A DNA stretch of 64,000 bases from Amycolatopsis solani (lineage in GTDB: Bacteria > Actinomycetota > Actinomycetes > Mycobacteriales > Pseudonocardiaceae), in contig NZ_JAWQJT010000002.1 in NCBI RefSeq assembly GCF_033441515.1, positions 1,240,001-1,304,000 of the forward strand, written 5' to 3'. A program made the position numbers and the translations under genes. Below, in pieces: positions 36,722-45,231 of the stretch (its first letter is position 1; every line of letters starts with the position of its first letter). The notes beneath the pieces were generated by a model. The model was not told where the DNA came from, ran no database searches, and was given only the letters and a program-made list of their open reading frames with translations.

Positions 36722-38218
36722 TCAGAAGTGGTCGCGGTCCGCCTCCCGGGCGACGACCTCGGCCCGGTCGGCGAGCCGTTCCAGGCCGCTCAACGGCTGC
36801 CGCATGCGGTGATTTCCCTTCAGCCGCGCGGCATTGCGATCCAGGAACGCCCAGTAGCCCGCGGTGAACGGGCACGCGTCCGGCCCGGTCCGTTTCTTCG
36901 GGTCGAACACGCACCCCGGACAGTGGTCACTCATCCGGTTGATGTAGGCGCCCCCGGCGGCGTACGGCTTGGTCCCGACGACGCCGCCGTCGGCGTACTG
37001 GCTCATGCCGATCACGTTCGCCGGCATCACCCACGGGAAGCCGTCGACGAACGCCGTGGCGAACCAGCGGTTCAGCTCGCCCGGGTCGTAGCCGCGCTGC
37101 AGCGCGTGGTTGCCCAGCACCATCAGGCGCTCGATGTGGTGGGCGTAGCCGCGGTCGCGGACGCCGGCCAGCGCGGTCCGCAGGCAGGCCGCTTCGACGG
37201 CGTCGGCGTCCAGCGAGAGCCACCACTCCGGCACCTTCCGCTTCGCCTGCAAAGCGTTGCGGCGCAGGTACTCCGGCCCGTGGTGCCAGTACAGGTGCCA
37301 CACCCATTCGCGCCAGCCGAGCACCTGCCGGACGAACCCCTCGACGCTGCTCAGCGGCGCGTCACCGGCCCGGTACCGCGCTTCCGCCTGCCGGACGACG
37401 TCGCGGGGGTCGAGCAGCCCGAGGTTCAGCGGGACGGACAGCAGCGCGTGCGCCATCGCCCAGTCGTGGGTCAGCATCGCGTCCTGGTGCGGCCCGAACA
37501 CGGGCAGCCGGTGCTCGAGGAACCGCTTCAGCGCGCGCTGCGCTTCCTCGTGCCCGACGGCGAACCGCCGCGGCCCGTCCACGCCGACCGGGTGGATCTC
37601 CCCCGCGCGCTCGGCCGCGTCCAGGTCGGCGCGGACGCGGTCGTCGATCTCGTTCTCCCGCGGGTGCCACGGCGCCGGGACGTCGAGGCGGGTGGTCTTC
37701 GGCGGCGGCTGCCGGTTGTCGTGGTCGTAGTTCCAGTGCCCGCCTTCGGGTTCGCCGTCGGCTTCGAGCAGCACGCCGAACTTCCGGCGCTGGTCGCGGT
37801 AGAAGTCCTCCATGACGAACCGGGTGCGCCCCTCGGCCCACTTCGCGAAGTCCGCTTTGGACAGCACGAACCCGGGCGTGGGCAGGATTTCCGTGACCAG
37901 GCCTTCGCCGTGCAGCCGCCGGACGAAGGCGTCGGCCGCGTGCGACGTCGGTTCGTGCACCACCACCGGCCGCCCGTAGCGGCGCAGGCCGGTGCGGTAG
38001 TCGGGCGCGTCGATCAGCGTGACGCGGTCGCCGAGGTCGGCGGCGAGCCGGTGCAGCGCCGCCTGGACCAGGTGCAGTTTCTGGCGGTGGAAGGGTTTCG
38101 CGGCGAAGGCCGCGGCCGAACGGATCACCAGGACGTCCCGGTGCCGGTGCTCGGGTGTGCCGTGGAAGTGCGGCCCGAGCTGGTCGGCGAACAGCCACAG
38201 CGCGGGCTCGTCTCGCAT
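36722..38218 (-). CDS. Cryptochrome/photolyase family protein, FeS-BCP (PhrB) type
   Basis: A 498-residue flavoprotein of the prokaryotic (6-4) photolyase class. The N-terminal alpha/beta domain begins LWLFADQLGPHF; the FAD-binding part includes GFVRQVLGWREWVWHLYW, YAHHIERLMVLGNHAL and FVDGFPWVMPANVIGMSQYA. Cysteines for a [4Fe-4S] cluster are in EAACLRTAL, DHCPGCVF and DACPF. It repairs UV photoproducts or acts as a blue-light receptor. The start is ATG 38218. It lies 10 bases after marR on the same strand, so co-expression is possible. Confidence 0.92.
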   Translation of the reverse strand: MRDEPALWLFADQLGPHFHGTPEHRHRDVLVIRSAAAFAAKPFHRQKLHLVQAALHRLAADLGDRVTLIDAPDYRTGLRRYGRPVVVHEPTSHAADAFVRRLHGEGLVTEILPTPGFVLSKADFAKWAEGRTRFVMEDFYRDQRRKFGVLLEADGEPEGGHWNYDHDNRQPPPKTTRLDVPAPWHPRENEIDDRVRADLDAAERAGEIHPVGVDGPRRFAVGHEEAQRALKRFLEHRLPVFGPHQDAMLTHDWAMAHALLSVPLNLGLLDPRDVVRQAEARYRAGDAPLSSVEGFVRQVLGWREWVWHLYWHHGPEYLRRNALQAKRKVPEWWLSLDADAVEAACLRTALAGVRDRGYAHHIERLMVLGNHALQRGYDPGELNRWFATAFVDGFPWVMPANVIGMSQYADGGVVGTKPYAAGGAYINRMSDHCPGCVFDPKKRTGPDACPFTAGYWAFLDRNAARLKGNHRMRQPLSGLERLADRAEVVAREADRDHF

Positions 38219-38228
38219 GCGGGGAACG

Positions 38229-38687
38229 CTAGCCCGCTTCCGGCGGCTCCGCAGCGTATGCCCGCAGCACCTCCGTGGTGTCGCCGAGGAATCGCGCCAC
38301 GACCTCGGCGTGCTCCGGCGCGAGCCCGTCCGTCAGCCGGGTGAGCGCGTCGACCAGCGGGGCGAGCGCGGCCCGGACCTCGTCGCGGGCCGTCTCGCTG
38401 AGGACGAGCGTGACCCGGCGCCCGTCACGGGGGTGCGGGCCGCGCCGGACGTGCCCGGCCGCTTCGAGGCGGTCGACCAGCACGGTGGCCGACGCCGAGC
38501 GGATCTTCAGCGCGTGCGCGAGGTCGACCGGGCCCATCGGCGGCCCGAACGCCAAGTGCTGCAGCGCCTGCACGTCGGTGGCGCCCAGCCCGAGCCGGCG
38601 GGCGAGCGCCGCCTGGACGTCGTGCGCGAGCGAGAGCACTTCGCGCAGGGCGAAGTTGACCCGCAGGGCGACCGGAGCGTCTTCCAC
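38229..38687 (-). CDS. MarR-family transcriptional regulator
   Basis: A 152-residue dimeric regulator: LGATDVQALQHLAFGPPMG, LAHALKIRSASATVLVDRLE (recognition helix) and wing GHVRRGPHPRDGRRVTLVLS. It is divergent from the nitroreductase-like/FAD-oxidoreductase pair across a 45-base gap that contains a clear palindrome. It presumably represses both directions until a phenolic or similar ligand binds. Confidence 0.93.
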   Translation of the reverse strand: MEDAPVALRVNFALREVLSLAHDVQAALARRLGLGATDVQALQHLAFGPPMGPVDLAHALKIRSASATVLVDRLEAAGHVRRGPHPRDGRRVTLVLSETARDEVRAALAPLVDALTRLTDGLAPEHAEVVARFLGDTTEVLRAYAAEPPEAG

Positions 38688-38704
38688 CAGGCCATTCTAA
38701 GTTA

Positions 38705-38719
38705 GCTAGAAAATCTAGC
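38705..38719. promoter_or_regulatory. Probable MarR operator
   Basis: GCTAGA-AAA-TCTAGC is a perfect palindrome with a three-base centre, in an A+T-rich stretch that stands out locally. It is 18 bases before marR and 14 bases before the oxidoreductase start, so binding would block both promoters. Confidence 0.75.
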
Positions 38720-38732
38720 GAGTTTTGCTACC

Positions 38733-39185
38733 GTGGACCGCGTGGACGTCCGAGCGATGAACGCCGAAATGACCGCGAAGCTGATCGGGATCCCGGCCGA
38801 GCCGCCGCCCGAAGGCGGGTACGCGCTGCGCGTCGTCGAGACCCGCGGCCGCAGCTCCGGCACGCCGCGGCGGGTGCCGCTGGCCGTGGTGGCGAAGGAC
38901 GGCGGCCGCTACCTCGTCTCGCCGGTCCGCGACCGCGACTGGGTGGTGAACCTCCTGGCCACGCCGGAGTGCGCGCTGCTGGCGGCGGGCGAACGGGCCG
39001 AGGCCCGTGCCGAACCGGCCGGCGGCGACGAAGCCGCGCGAGTCGTCGCCACCTACCTGGCCGCGATGTCCGTGCCGTGGGCGATCAAGGCCTTCCCGGT
39101 CCCCCAGGACGCGAGCCACGAGCAGATCCTCGAGCACCTGCCGGGCATGGCCGTGTTCCGGCTGTCCACAGTGGACCCGGCGTGA
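38733..39185 (+). CDS. Deazaflavin (F420)-dependent nitroreductase family protein
   Basis: A 150-residue split-barrel protein of the Ddn family: VVETRGRSSGTPRRVPLAVV and RYLVSPVRDRDWVVNLLATP are the F420-binding signatures, and SVPWAIKAFPV the C-terminal part. These enzymes reduce quinones or nitro compounds with F420H2, usually at the membrane. GTG 38733 gives the longest frame; ATG 38757 is the alternative, and neither has a strong ribosome site. Overlaps the FAD-enzyme gene by four bases and is under the MarR palindrome. Confidence 0.88.
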   Translation: MDRVDVRAMNAEMTAKLIGIPAEPPPEGGYALRVVETRGRSSGTPRRVPLAVVAKDGGRYLVSPVRDRDWVVNLLATPECALLAAGERAEARAEPAGGDEAARVVATYLAAMSVPWAIKAFPVPQDASHEQILEHLPGMAVFRLSTVDPA

Positions 39186-40378
39186 GCGTCGCCGTGGCGG
39201 GCGGCGGTCCCGGCGGGCTGCTGCTCGGCTACCTGCTCGCCCGCGCCGGCATCGACGTCACCGTGCTGGAAGCCCGGTCCGACTTCGACCGCGACTTCCG
39301 CGGCGACTCGCTGCACCCCTACACGCTCGAACTGCTCGACCGGCTCGGCCTCGCCGAAGACCTCCTGGAACTCGACCACTTCAAGGCGCGCTCGTTCCGC
39401 TTCCACACCCCGGCCGGTGTCTACAGCTGCGCCGACTACGACCGCCTCCGCACGCCGTTCGGCTACGTCGCGCTGATGCCCCAGGTGCGGTTCCTCGACT
39501 TCCTCGCCGAGCGCGCCGCCGCGCTGCCGACGTTCACCCTCCGCACGAACGCCAAGGTCACCGGGCTGCTCGAAGCGGACGGCGGCGTCACCGGGGTCCG
39601 CTTCCGCGGTGGCGAGCTGGAGACGTCGCTCGTGGTCGGCGCCGACGGCCGGTTCTCGACCGTCCGGCGCCTGGCCGGGCTCGAAGCGCGGCCGCTCGGC
39701 GCCACCACCGACCTGCTCTGGTTCCGGCTCCCGCGCTCCCCCGGCGACCCGCCCGACGCGGACCTCGACCTCTACTTCGGCCGCGACGCCTACGTCGGCG
39801 TCCTCGGCGGGGTCCGCGACTGGCAGGTGGGCTACAGCATCGAGAAGGGCGCGTACCCGGCGTTGCGCGAGCGCGGGGTCGAGCCGATCCGCGCGTTCGT
39901 GCGCGAGCGCGTGCCGTGGCTGGCCGACCGGGCGCACCTGCTCACCGGCTTCTCGCAGACGACGCTGCTGTCGGTGGACATCTCCCGCGTCGACCGCTGG
40001 CACCGCCCGGGCCTGCTGCTGCTCGGCGACGCGGCGCACGTCATCTCCCCGGTCGGCGGCAACGGCATCCTGATGGCCGTGCAGGACGCCGTCGCCGCGG
40101 CGAACCGGCTGATCCCGGCGCTGCGCCGCGGCGCGGTCACCGGCGAGGACCTCGCGGCCGTGCAGGCCGACCGGATCCGCGCGATCGAACGGGTGCAGGC
40201 CGACCAGGTGCGGGTGGAGCGGCGGGCCGCCGCGGCGCGGGCCCGCGGGCGCGGCACCGCGCCGCCGGCGCTGCTCAAGCTGCTGTTCGCGATCCCCGCA
40301 CTGCGCACCCGCGGGGCCCGCGGCAACGCCTACGGGCCGTTCCCGCCTCAGCTCGACGAATCCCTCTTGGCGTCGTAG
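39182..40378 (+). CDS. FAD-dependent monooxygenase (PHBH fold)
   Basis: A 398-residue class A flavoprotein monooxygenase: FAD-binding AGGGPGGLLLGYLLARAG at the N-terminus, the GADGR loop in LVVGADGRFSTVRRLAG, and GLLLLGDAAHVISPVGGNG near residue 280. The enzymes hydroxylate aromatic compounds or modify antibiotics. Coupled to the Ddn-type gene and controlled by the MarR site, it probably detoxifies the MarR ligand. Its last 31 bases overlap the convergent SRPBCC gene. Confidence 0.92.
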   Translation: MSVAVAGGGPGGLLLGYLLARAGIDVTVLEARSDFDRDFRGDSLHPYTLELLDRLGLAEDLLELDHFKARSFRFHTPAGVYSCADYDRLRTPFGYVALMPQVRFLDFLAERAAALPTFTLRTNAKVTGLLEADGGVTGVRFRGGELETSLVVGADGRFSTVRRLAGLEARPLGATTDLLWFRLPRSPGDPPDADLDLYFGRDAYVGVLGGVRDWQVGYSIEKGAYPALRERGVEPIRAFVRERVPWLADRAHLLTGFSQTTLLSVDISRVDRWHRPGLLLLGDAAHVISPVGGNGILMAVQDAVAAANRLIPALRRGAVTGEDLAAVQADRIRAIERVQADQVRVERRAAAARARGRGTAPPALLKLLFAIPALRTRGARGNAYGPFPPQLDESLLAS

Positions 40379-40809
40379 TTCGTCCAGCCGCCCTGGCCTT
40401 CGGCGGCTTCGACGTCGGCGTCGGCGGTCGCCGCGTGGGTCATCGCGGCGATCGTCTCTTCGAGGCCCCGCTGGACTTCGCCGCCGCCGGCTTCGCGGAC
40501 GCTGTGCAGCGTCACGGTGATTTCCGAGGCCGCCGGGCCGGACTCGGCGATCCGCAGTTCGCCGTGGTAGTCGTCGGGGCCCTCGGCACCCCACTTCAGC
40601 GAGCGAGTGCCCGGGTCGGTGTGCAGCCAGGCCTCGCTCGCGACGCGTTCGCCGTGCACCTCGGCCTCGACGTGCACGGTGTCGCCGCCCCGCGGTTCGG
40701 CCACCTTCATCTCCGGGAAGTACCGGGGCAGGTTCTCCGGGTGGCTCAAGAACGCGAACAGCTCGTCGGCGGGGATGTCGGCGGTCGCGGTGTGGCGGTA
40801 CTCGGTCAT
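40348..40809 (-). CDS. SRPBCC family protein
   Basis: A 153-residue START/SRPBCC-fold protein: ATADIPADELFAFLSHPENL, RYFPEMKVAEP and YHGELRIAESGPAASEITVT fit a polyketide-cyclase/lipid-binding pocket of unknown ligand. Residues after 115 are Ala/Asp/Glu-rich. It is convergent with the FAD enzyme. Confidence 0.85.
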   Translation of the reverse strand: MTEYRHTATADIPADELFAFLSHPENLPRYFPEMKVAEPRGGDTVHVEAEVHGERVASEAWLHTDPGTRSLKWGAEGPDDYHGELRIAESGPAASEITVTLHSVREAGGGEVQRGLEETIAAMTHAATADADVEAAEGQGGWTNYDAKRDSSS

Positions 40810-40886
40810 CGGTCACCCTTTCGTCGGTACCCCGGTTACCCCGGAAGGCGTGCATTAAAAGGGCTCGCACGGGGAACCTGACCACC

Positions 40887-41312
40887 ATGACGGCCACCGA
40901 ACCCGAGGCCCGGCGCGGCCCCGCCCCCGTGCAGGGGATGGGCATGCTGATCGGCCTGCTGTTCCTCGTGCTCGCCGCGCTGGAGCTGATGTCGGGCGTC
41001 GCCGACGGCGGCGGCCCGCGCGAACTCTTCGGGGTCTTCGCGGTGTCCGGGCCGTGGGCACTCACGCACCTGCTGACCGGCGCCGCCGCGGTGTTCTGCA
41101 CCCGCTCTTCGCGACTGGCCGCGCGGTTCCTCGTCGCCGCCGGCGGCGTCTACACCGTGGCCGGGCTGGCCGGGCTGCTCCCGCTGCCCGACGCGGTTTC
41201 CGAGGTGCTGCCGATGAACAACGCCGGCGTCTGCCTGGCCCTCGGCCTCGGGACGGCCATGCTCATCCTGGGAGCGGGCTGGCTGCCGCACGGGCCGGGA
41301 CAGCGCCGCTGA
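40887..41312 (+). CDS. DUF4383-like membrane protein
   Basis: A 141-residue protein with four membrane segments (MGMLIGLLFLVLAALELMSG, a second in ALTHLLTGAAAVFC, then FLVAAGGVYTVAGLAGLLPL and ALGLGTAMLILGAGWL). It is of the DUF4383 type, common in actinobacteria and of unknown function. Its 3' end overlaps the convergent GT87 gene by 50 bases. Confidence 0.75.
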   Translation: MTATEPEARRGPAPVQGMGMLIGLLFLVLAALELMSGVADGGGPRELFGVFAVSGPWALTHLLTGAAAVFCTRSSRLAARFLVAAGGVYTVAGLAGLLPLPDAVSEVLPMNNAGVCLALGLGTAMLILGAGWLPHGPGQRR

Positions 41313-42516
41313 AGTCGTCCTCCGGGCCGGGCAACCGCACCAGCACCGCCGTGACCAGCACCGCGAGTCCGAAAAGGACATAGCCGTTGCCGGTGAGCTG
41401 CTGCGCGAAGGTCCAGTGGCGCTCCACCTCGCCGCCGCGCGGCCACCACCACTGCGGACCCGCTACGAAGAGCACCGCGCCGGCGCCGGCCAGGACCGCG
41501 AGCCCGCGCCGCCGCGTGCGGCGGGCCAGCTCCGCCCACCCGAGCAGCACGACGACGGCCCAGACCCAGTGGTGCGTCCAGGAGATCGGCGACACCAGCA
41601 GCCCGCCGACCGCGTTGAGGCCGAGCGCAAGGACCCGCTCCCCCGCCGCCAGCGCGCGCCGCACGCCCAGCGCGGTCAGCACGAGCACGACGGCCACCAG
41701 GGGCAGCCACCACGCCGTCCGCGCGCCGGGCGGCACCCCGGCCCTGGCGAGCAGCCCGAGCAGCGACTGGTCGCCGGCGTAGGTCGGCTCGCCGACGCGG
41801 CCGGTGTCCCACAGCGCGCCGGTCCAGTAGCGCACCGAGTCCGCGCCGGCCAGCAGGAACCCCAGCGCCGTCGCGGCCACGAACGTGACGCCGGCGGTCA
41901 CCGCGGCCCGGGTGTCGCGGCGGAGCAGGAGGTAGAGCAGGAACACCGCCGGCGTCAGCTTGATCGCGGCGGCGAGGCCGATCAGCAGCCCGCGCGGCCA
42001 CTTCGGCGTGGCCACCAGGACGTCGAGGGCGACGAGCGCGAGCAGCAGCAGGTCGATCTGGCCCGCGTAGAGCGTCCGCAGCACCGGCTCGAGCGCCTCG
42101 GCCGCCGGCAGGACCGCGGCCACCCGCCGCCAGTCGCACCGCGCCCCGAGCGCGCGGAGCACCGTTCTGAGGACCAGCGCCAGCACCCCGAGCGTCAGCA
42201 GGGTGAGGGCCAGGCAGGCGGCCCAGTACGGCAGTACCGCGAACGGGGCCAGCAGGATCGCCGCGAACGGCGGGTAGGTGAACAGCAGCAGCTGCCCGTC
42301 GCCGGTGGGCGGCAGCGTGCCGTAGAGCTCCTGGCCGTGCAGCAGCGCGGCCGAGCCGAGCCGGTAGACGTCCAGGTCGACCCGGTAGGCCGGGAACCGG
42401 AACCGCCCGTCGTTGTAGGACACCAGCAGTGCCGCCAGCACCAGCACCTGCGCGCCCGCCAGTAGGTGTTTCCCCCGCATCCCCCGCATTCTGTCGGGTC
42501 GCCGGGCGAGCGACAT
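41263..42516 (-). CDS. GT87-family polyprenyl-linked mannosyltransferase-like membrane protein
   Basis: A 417-residue integral membrane glycosyltransferase (GT-C fold) with about ten helices. The conserved first loop FPAYRVDLDVYRLGSAALLH contains the catalytic Asp pattern of GT87, and TYPPFAAILLAPFAVLPYWA, LAAAIKLTPAVFLLYLLLRR and SPISWTHHWVWAVVVLLGW are family landmarks. It adds mannose from a polyprenyl donor to lipoglycans in corynebacteria and relatives. Starts at 42516 (GGGGGA upstream), 42489 or 42480 are all possible; the shorter ones keep the first helix. Confidence 0.88.
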   Translation of the reverse strand: MSLARRPDRMRGMRGKHLLAGAQVLVLAALLVSYNDGRFRFPAYRVDLDVYRLGSAALLHGQELYGTLPPTGDGQLLLFTYPPFAAILLAPFAVLPYWAACLALTLLTLGVLALVLRTVLRALGARCDWRRVAAVLPAAEALEPVLRTLYAGQIDLLLLALVALDVLVATPKWPRGLLIGLAAAIKLTPAVFLLYLLLRRDTRAAVTAGVTFVAATALGFLLAGADSVRYWTGALWDTGRVGEPTYAGDQSLLGLLARAGVPPGARTAWWLPLVAVVLVLTALGVRRALAAGERVLALGLNAVGGLLVSPISWTHHWVWAVVVLLGWAELARRTRRRGLAVLAGAGAVLFVAGPQWWWPRGGEVERHWTFAQQLTGNGYVLFGLAVLVTAVLVRLPGPEDDFSGAVPARAAASPLPG

Positions 42517-42576
42517 CCGGGTATCCCCCGGACCTGGGCCGGAAAAAGCGGTTGCCCGCCGTGCCACCCTGGGCGG

Positions 42577-42804
42577 ATGGGGACCCCGGACGGCTTCGCG
42601 CACCGCGCCGACGAGCACGGCACCGTGACGATCACGCACCACGGGCGTCCTGCGGGCACCCTCCGCGGGGCCGCCGCGGTCCGGTTCCTGGCCGCCATCG
42701 CGCGCGGCGACGACCCGCAGCTGCTGATGGCCCGCGTGACCGGCAACTACAAGCACGGCAACGAACGGCGGGCCCGCGAGCACCCCCGCAACCGGGGCCG
42801 GTGA
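42577..42804 (+). CDS. Small conserved-type hypothetical protein
   Basis: A 75-residue basic protein, MGTPDGFAHRADEHGTVTIT at the start and LLMARVTGNYKHGNERRARE near the end. The N-terminal half looks like a short beta-hairpin (TVTITHHGRPAGTLRG) and the C-terminus is rich in Arg/His. No motif of known function. It is divergent from the GT87 gene with 60 bases between. Confidence 0.55.
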   Translation: MGTPDGFAHRADEHGTVTITHHGRPAGTLRGAAAVRFLAAIARGDDPQLLMARVTGNYKHGNERRAREHPRNRGR

Positions 42805-42859
42805 GTTTCTCCCCCGTTCGGGGCAAGGGCCAGGACTGGATGGGTTAGCATCTGCCCCC

Positions 42860-43993
42860 GTGCCGAGCTCGCCAAAAATTCACGCCAATCCCAACGTCGG
42901 TTTCGCGTGGCTGAGGATGATCGGCGCGATCACCGTCATCGTCGACCACAGCATGCCGCTGCTGCACCCGCAGCGGCTGACGATCTTCCCGGCGTCCTGG
43001 CACATGTCGCCGGGGTACATCGCGCTGATGGGGTTCTTCGCGATGAGCGGCTACCAGATCCAGGACAGCTGGGCGCGCGACCCGTCGTGGTGGCGGTTCT
43101 CCGCGCGCCGGCTGCTGCGGATCATGCCGCCGCTGGTCGTGGTGCTGCTGGTGACCGTGTTCGTGATCGGCCCGCTGGTCACGACGTGGCCCGCGCACGA
43201 CTACTGGACGCACATCCAGACGTGGCGCTACCTCGTCGGCACCACCGTGCTCTTCTACATGCAGCACGACCTGCCCGGGGTGTTCGCGGACAACCCTTAC
43301 CCGTTCTCGGTGAACGGCGCGATCTGGACGCTGCCGATGGAGCTGCTCGGCTACGCGCTCGTCCTCGTCGTCGGGCTGGTCGTGCTGATCGGCCTGCCGC
43401 GGCTGGTCCTGTTCCTCGTACTGGGCGGCATGGTCTACACGGACACGATGCTGCACGCGACGTTCGAGCAGCACGGCCTCGGCGGTTCGCTGCTGGTCGT
43501 CCCGATCGGCTCGACGGTGTCGTTCCTGGTGCCCTTCGTGATCGGCATGGTGCTGCACGCCTACCGCGACCGGATCCCGCTCAAGCCGTGGGTCGCGCTG
43601 GTGCTGTTCGGCGCCTACCTGGCGCTGAGCCAGACGCCCGCGAGCCGGTACCTGCTGGCGCTCAGCGCGGCCTACGGCGCCATCACGCTGGCGATGCACT
43701 GGCCGCGGAAGCTGGAGGCCGCCGGCCCGTGGGTCTACGGCAGCTACGGCACCTACATCTGGGGCTTCCCGATCCAGCAGCTCTACATCCTCGCCGGCGT
43801 CGGGCAGGTGTGGCTGCTGATCCTGCTCGCCGTGCCGTCCGCGTACCTGGTCGGGCAGCTGTCGTGGAACTACGTGGAGAAGCCGACGCAGAAGCTGCGC
43901 CGGCACCTCAAGACCCCGGCGCCGGTCCGGCGGCCGGTGCCCGCGCCGCCGCAGATCCCCGCCACCGCGGCCGCGCCGCTGCGGAGATCTTGA
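42860..43993 (+). CDS. Acyltransferase 3 family membrane protein
   Basis: A 377-residue protein with about ten membrane helices. FAWLRMIGAITVIVDHSMPL carries the conserved R and His of the family, WWRFSARRLLRIMPPLVVVL is the RxxRI-type motif, and YGTYIWGFPIQQLYILAG the late YGxYLWxxP-like motif. Such enzymes O-acylate surface polysaccharides or lipids using a cytoplasmic acyl donor. GTG 42860 is used. No sugar-modification operon is adjacent. Confidence 0.9.
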   Translation: MPSSPKIHANPNVGFAWLRMIGAITVIVDHSMPLLHPQRLTIFPASWHMSPGYIALMGFFAMSGYQIQDSWARDPSWWRFSARRLLRIMPPLVVVLLVTVFVIGPLVTTWPAHDYWTHIQTWRYLVGTTVLFYMQHDLPGVFADNPYPFSVNGAIWTLPMELLGYALVLVVGLVVLIGLPRLVLFLVLGGMVYTDTMLHATFEQHGLGGSLLVVPIGSTVSFLVPFVIGMVLHAYRDRIPLKPWVALVLFGAYLALSQTPASRYLLALSAAYGAITLAMHWPRKLEAAGPWVYGSYGTYIWGFPIQQLYILAGVGQVWLLILLAVPSAYLVGQLSWNYVEKPTQKLRRHLKTPAPVRRPVPAPPQIPATAAAPLRRS

Positions 43994-44025
43994 GGTCGCC
44001 GTCCGGGAGAAGGCATGCTGACGCC

Positions 44026-45228
44026 GTGACCTACGACGTGCAGAGCATCCGCAAGCACTTCCCCGGGCTGGCCGACGGGGCCGCCCACTTCGACGGGCCC
44101 GGTGGTTCGCAGGTCCCCGACGTCATCGGGGAGGCGGTCGCCGGGACGCTGTGCGCCGCGATCGCCAACCGCGGGGTCGTCACGGCCGCCGAGCGCCGGG
44201 CGAGCGCGGTCGTGACCGAAGCCCGCCGAGCCGCGGCCGACCTGCTCGCCGCCGACCCGGCCGGCATCGTCTTCGGCCGGAGCATGACGCAGCTGACCTA
44301 CGACTTCTCCCGCACGCTGGCCAAGGGCTGGGGCCCCGGCGACGAAGTCGTCGTCACCCGGCTCGACCACGACGCCAACATCCGGCCGTGGGTCCAGGCC
44401 GCGGCGGCGGCCGGGGCGACCGTGCGCTGGGCGGACTTCGACCCCGCCACCGGCGAGCTCGACGTCGAGGCGATCACGTCCCTGCTGTCGGACCGGACGC
44501 GGCTGGTCGCGGTCACGGCGGCGTCGAACCTGCTCGGCACCCGCCCGGACCTCCCGGCGATCGCGGCGGCGGTGCACGACGCGGGCGCGCTGCTGTACGT
44601 CGACGGCGTCCACCTGACCCCGCACGCGGCGGTCGACGTCACGGCGCTCGGCGCGGACTTCTACGCGTGCTCGCCGTACAAGTTCCTCGGCCCGCACCTC
44701 GGCCTGGTCGCGGCGGCGCCGGCGCTGCTCGAGACGCTGCACCCGGACAAGCTGCTGCCCTCGACCGACGCCGTCCCGGAACGCTTCGAGCTGGGCACGC
44801 TGCCGTACGAGCTCCTCGCGGGCACGACGGCGGCGATCGACTTCCTCGCCGGGCTGGTGCCGGGGACGGGCACCCGCCGTACGCGGCTGCTCGCGTCGCT
44901 GACCGCGCTGGAGGAGCACGAGAACGCGCTGCTGGCCCGGCTCGACGCGGGCCTGGCCGCGATCCCCGGGGTGACGCGGTACGGCGCTCCCGGACGCCAC
45001 CGCACCCCGACGACCCTGTTCTCGGTCGGCGGGGTGCGGTCCCACGCGGTGTACGAGCACCTCGGCGCGCAGGGGGTCAACGCCCCGGCCAGCAGCTTCT
45101 ACGCGATCGAGTGCTCGCGGCACCTCGGGCTGGGCGACACCGGCGCGGTGCGTGCCGGGATCGCGCCCTACACCACGGAGGGCGACGTCGACCGGCTGCT
45201 CGCCGGGCTGGCGTCGCTCCCCCGCTGA
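44026..45228 (+). CDS. Cysteine desulfurase-like PLP enzyme
   Basis: A 400-residue class V aminotransferase-fold protein. The PLP lysine is Lys219 in ACSPYKFLGPHLG, with YVDGVHLTPH (Asp of the pyridine contact) before it and AHFDGPGGSQVPDVIGEAV at the N-terminus, as in the cysteine desulfurase-like (TIGR01976-type) subgroup. This subgroup lacks clear evidence for iron-sulfur work and no iscU/sufU partner is adjacent. GTG 44026 has GGGAGAAGG upstream. Confidence 0.88.
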   Translation: MTYDVQSIRKHFPGLADGAAHFDGPGGSQVPDVIGEAVAGTLCAAIANRGVVTAAERRASAVVTEARRAAADLLAADPAGIVFGRSMTQLTYDFSRTLAKGWGPGDEVVVTRLDHDANIRPWVQAAAAAGATVRWADFDPATGELDVEAITSLLSDRTRLVAVTAASNLLGTRPDLPAIAAAVHDAGALLYVDGVHLTPHAAVDVTALGADFYACSPYKFLGPHLGLVAAAPALLETLHPDKLLPSTDAVPERFELGTLPYELLAGTTAAIDFLAGLVPGTGTRRTRLLASLTALEEHENALLARLDAGLAAIPGVTRYGAPGRHRTPTTLFSVGGVRSHAVYEHLGAQGVNAPASSFYAIECSRHLGLGDTGAVRAGIAPYTTEGDVDRLLAGLASLPR

Positions 45229-45231
45229 GGG

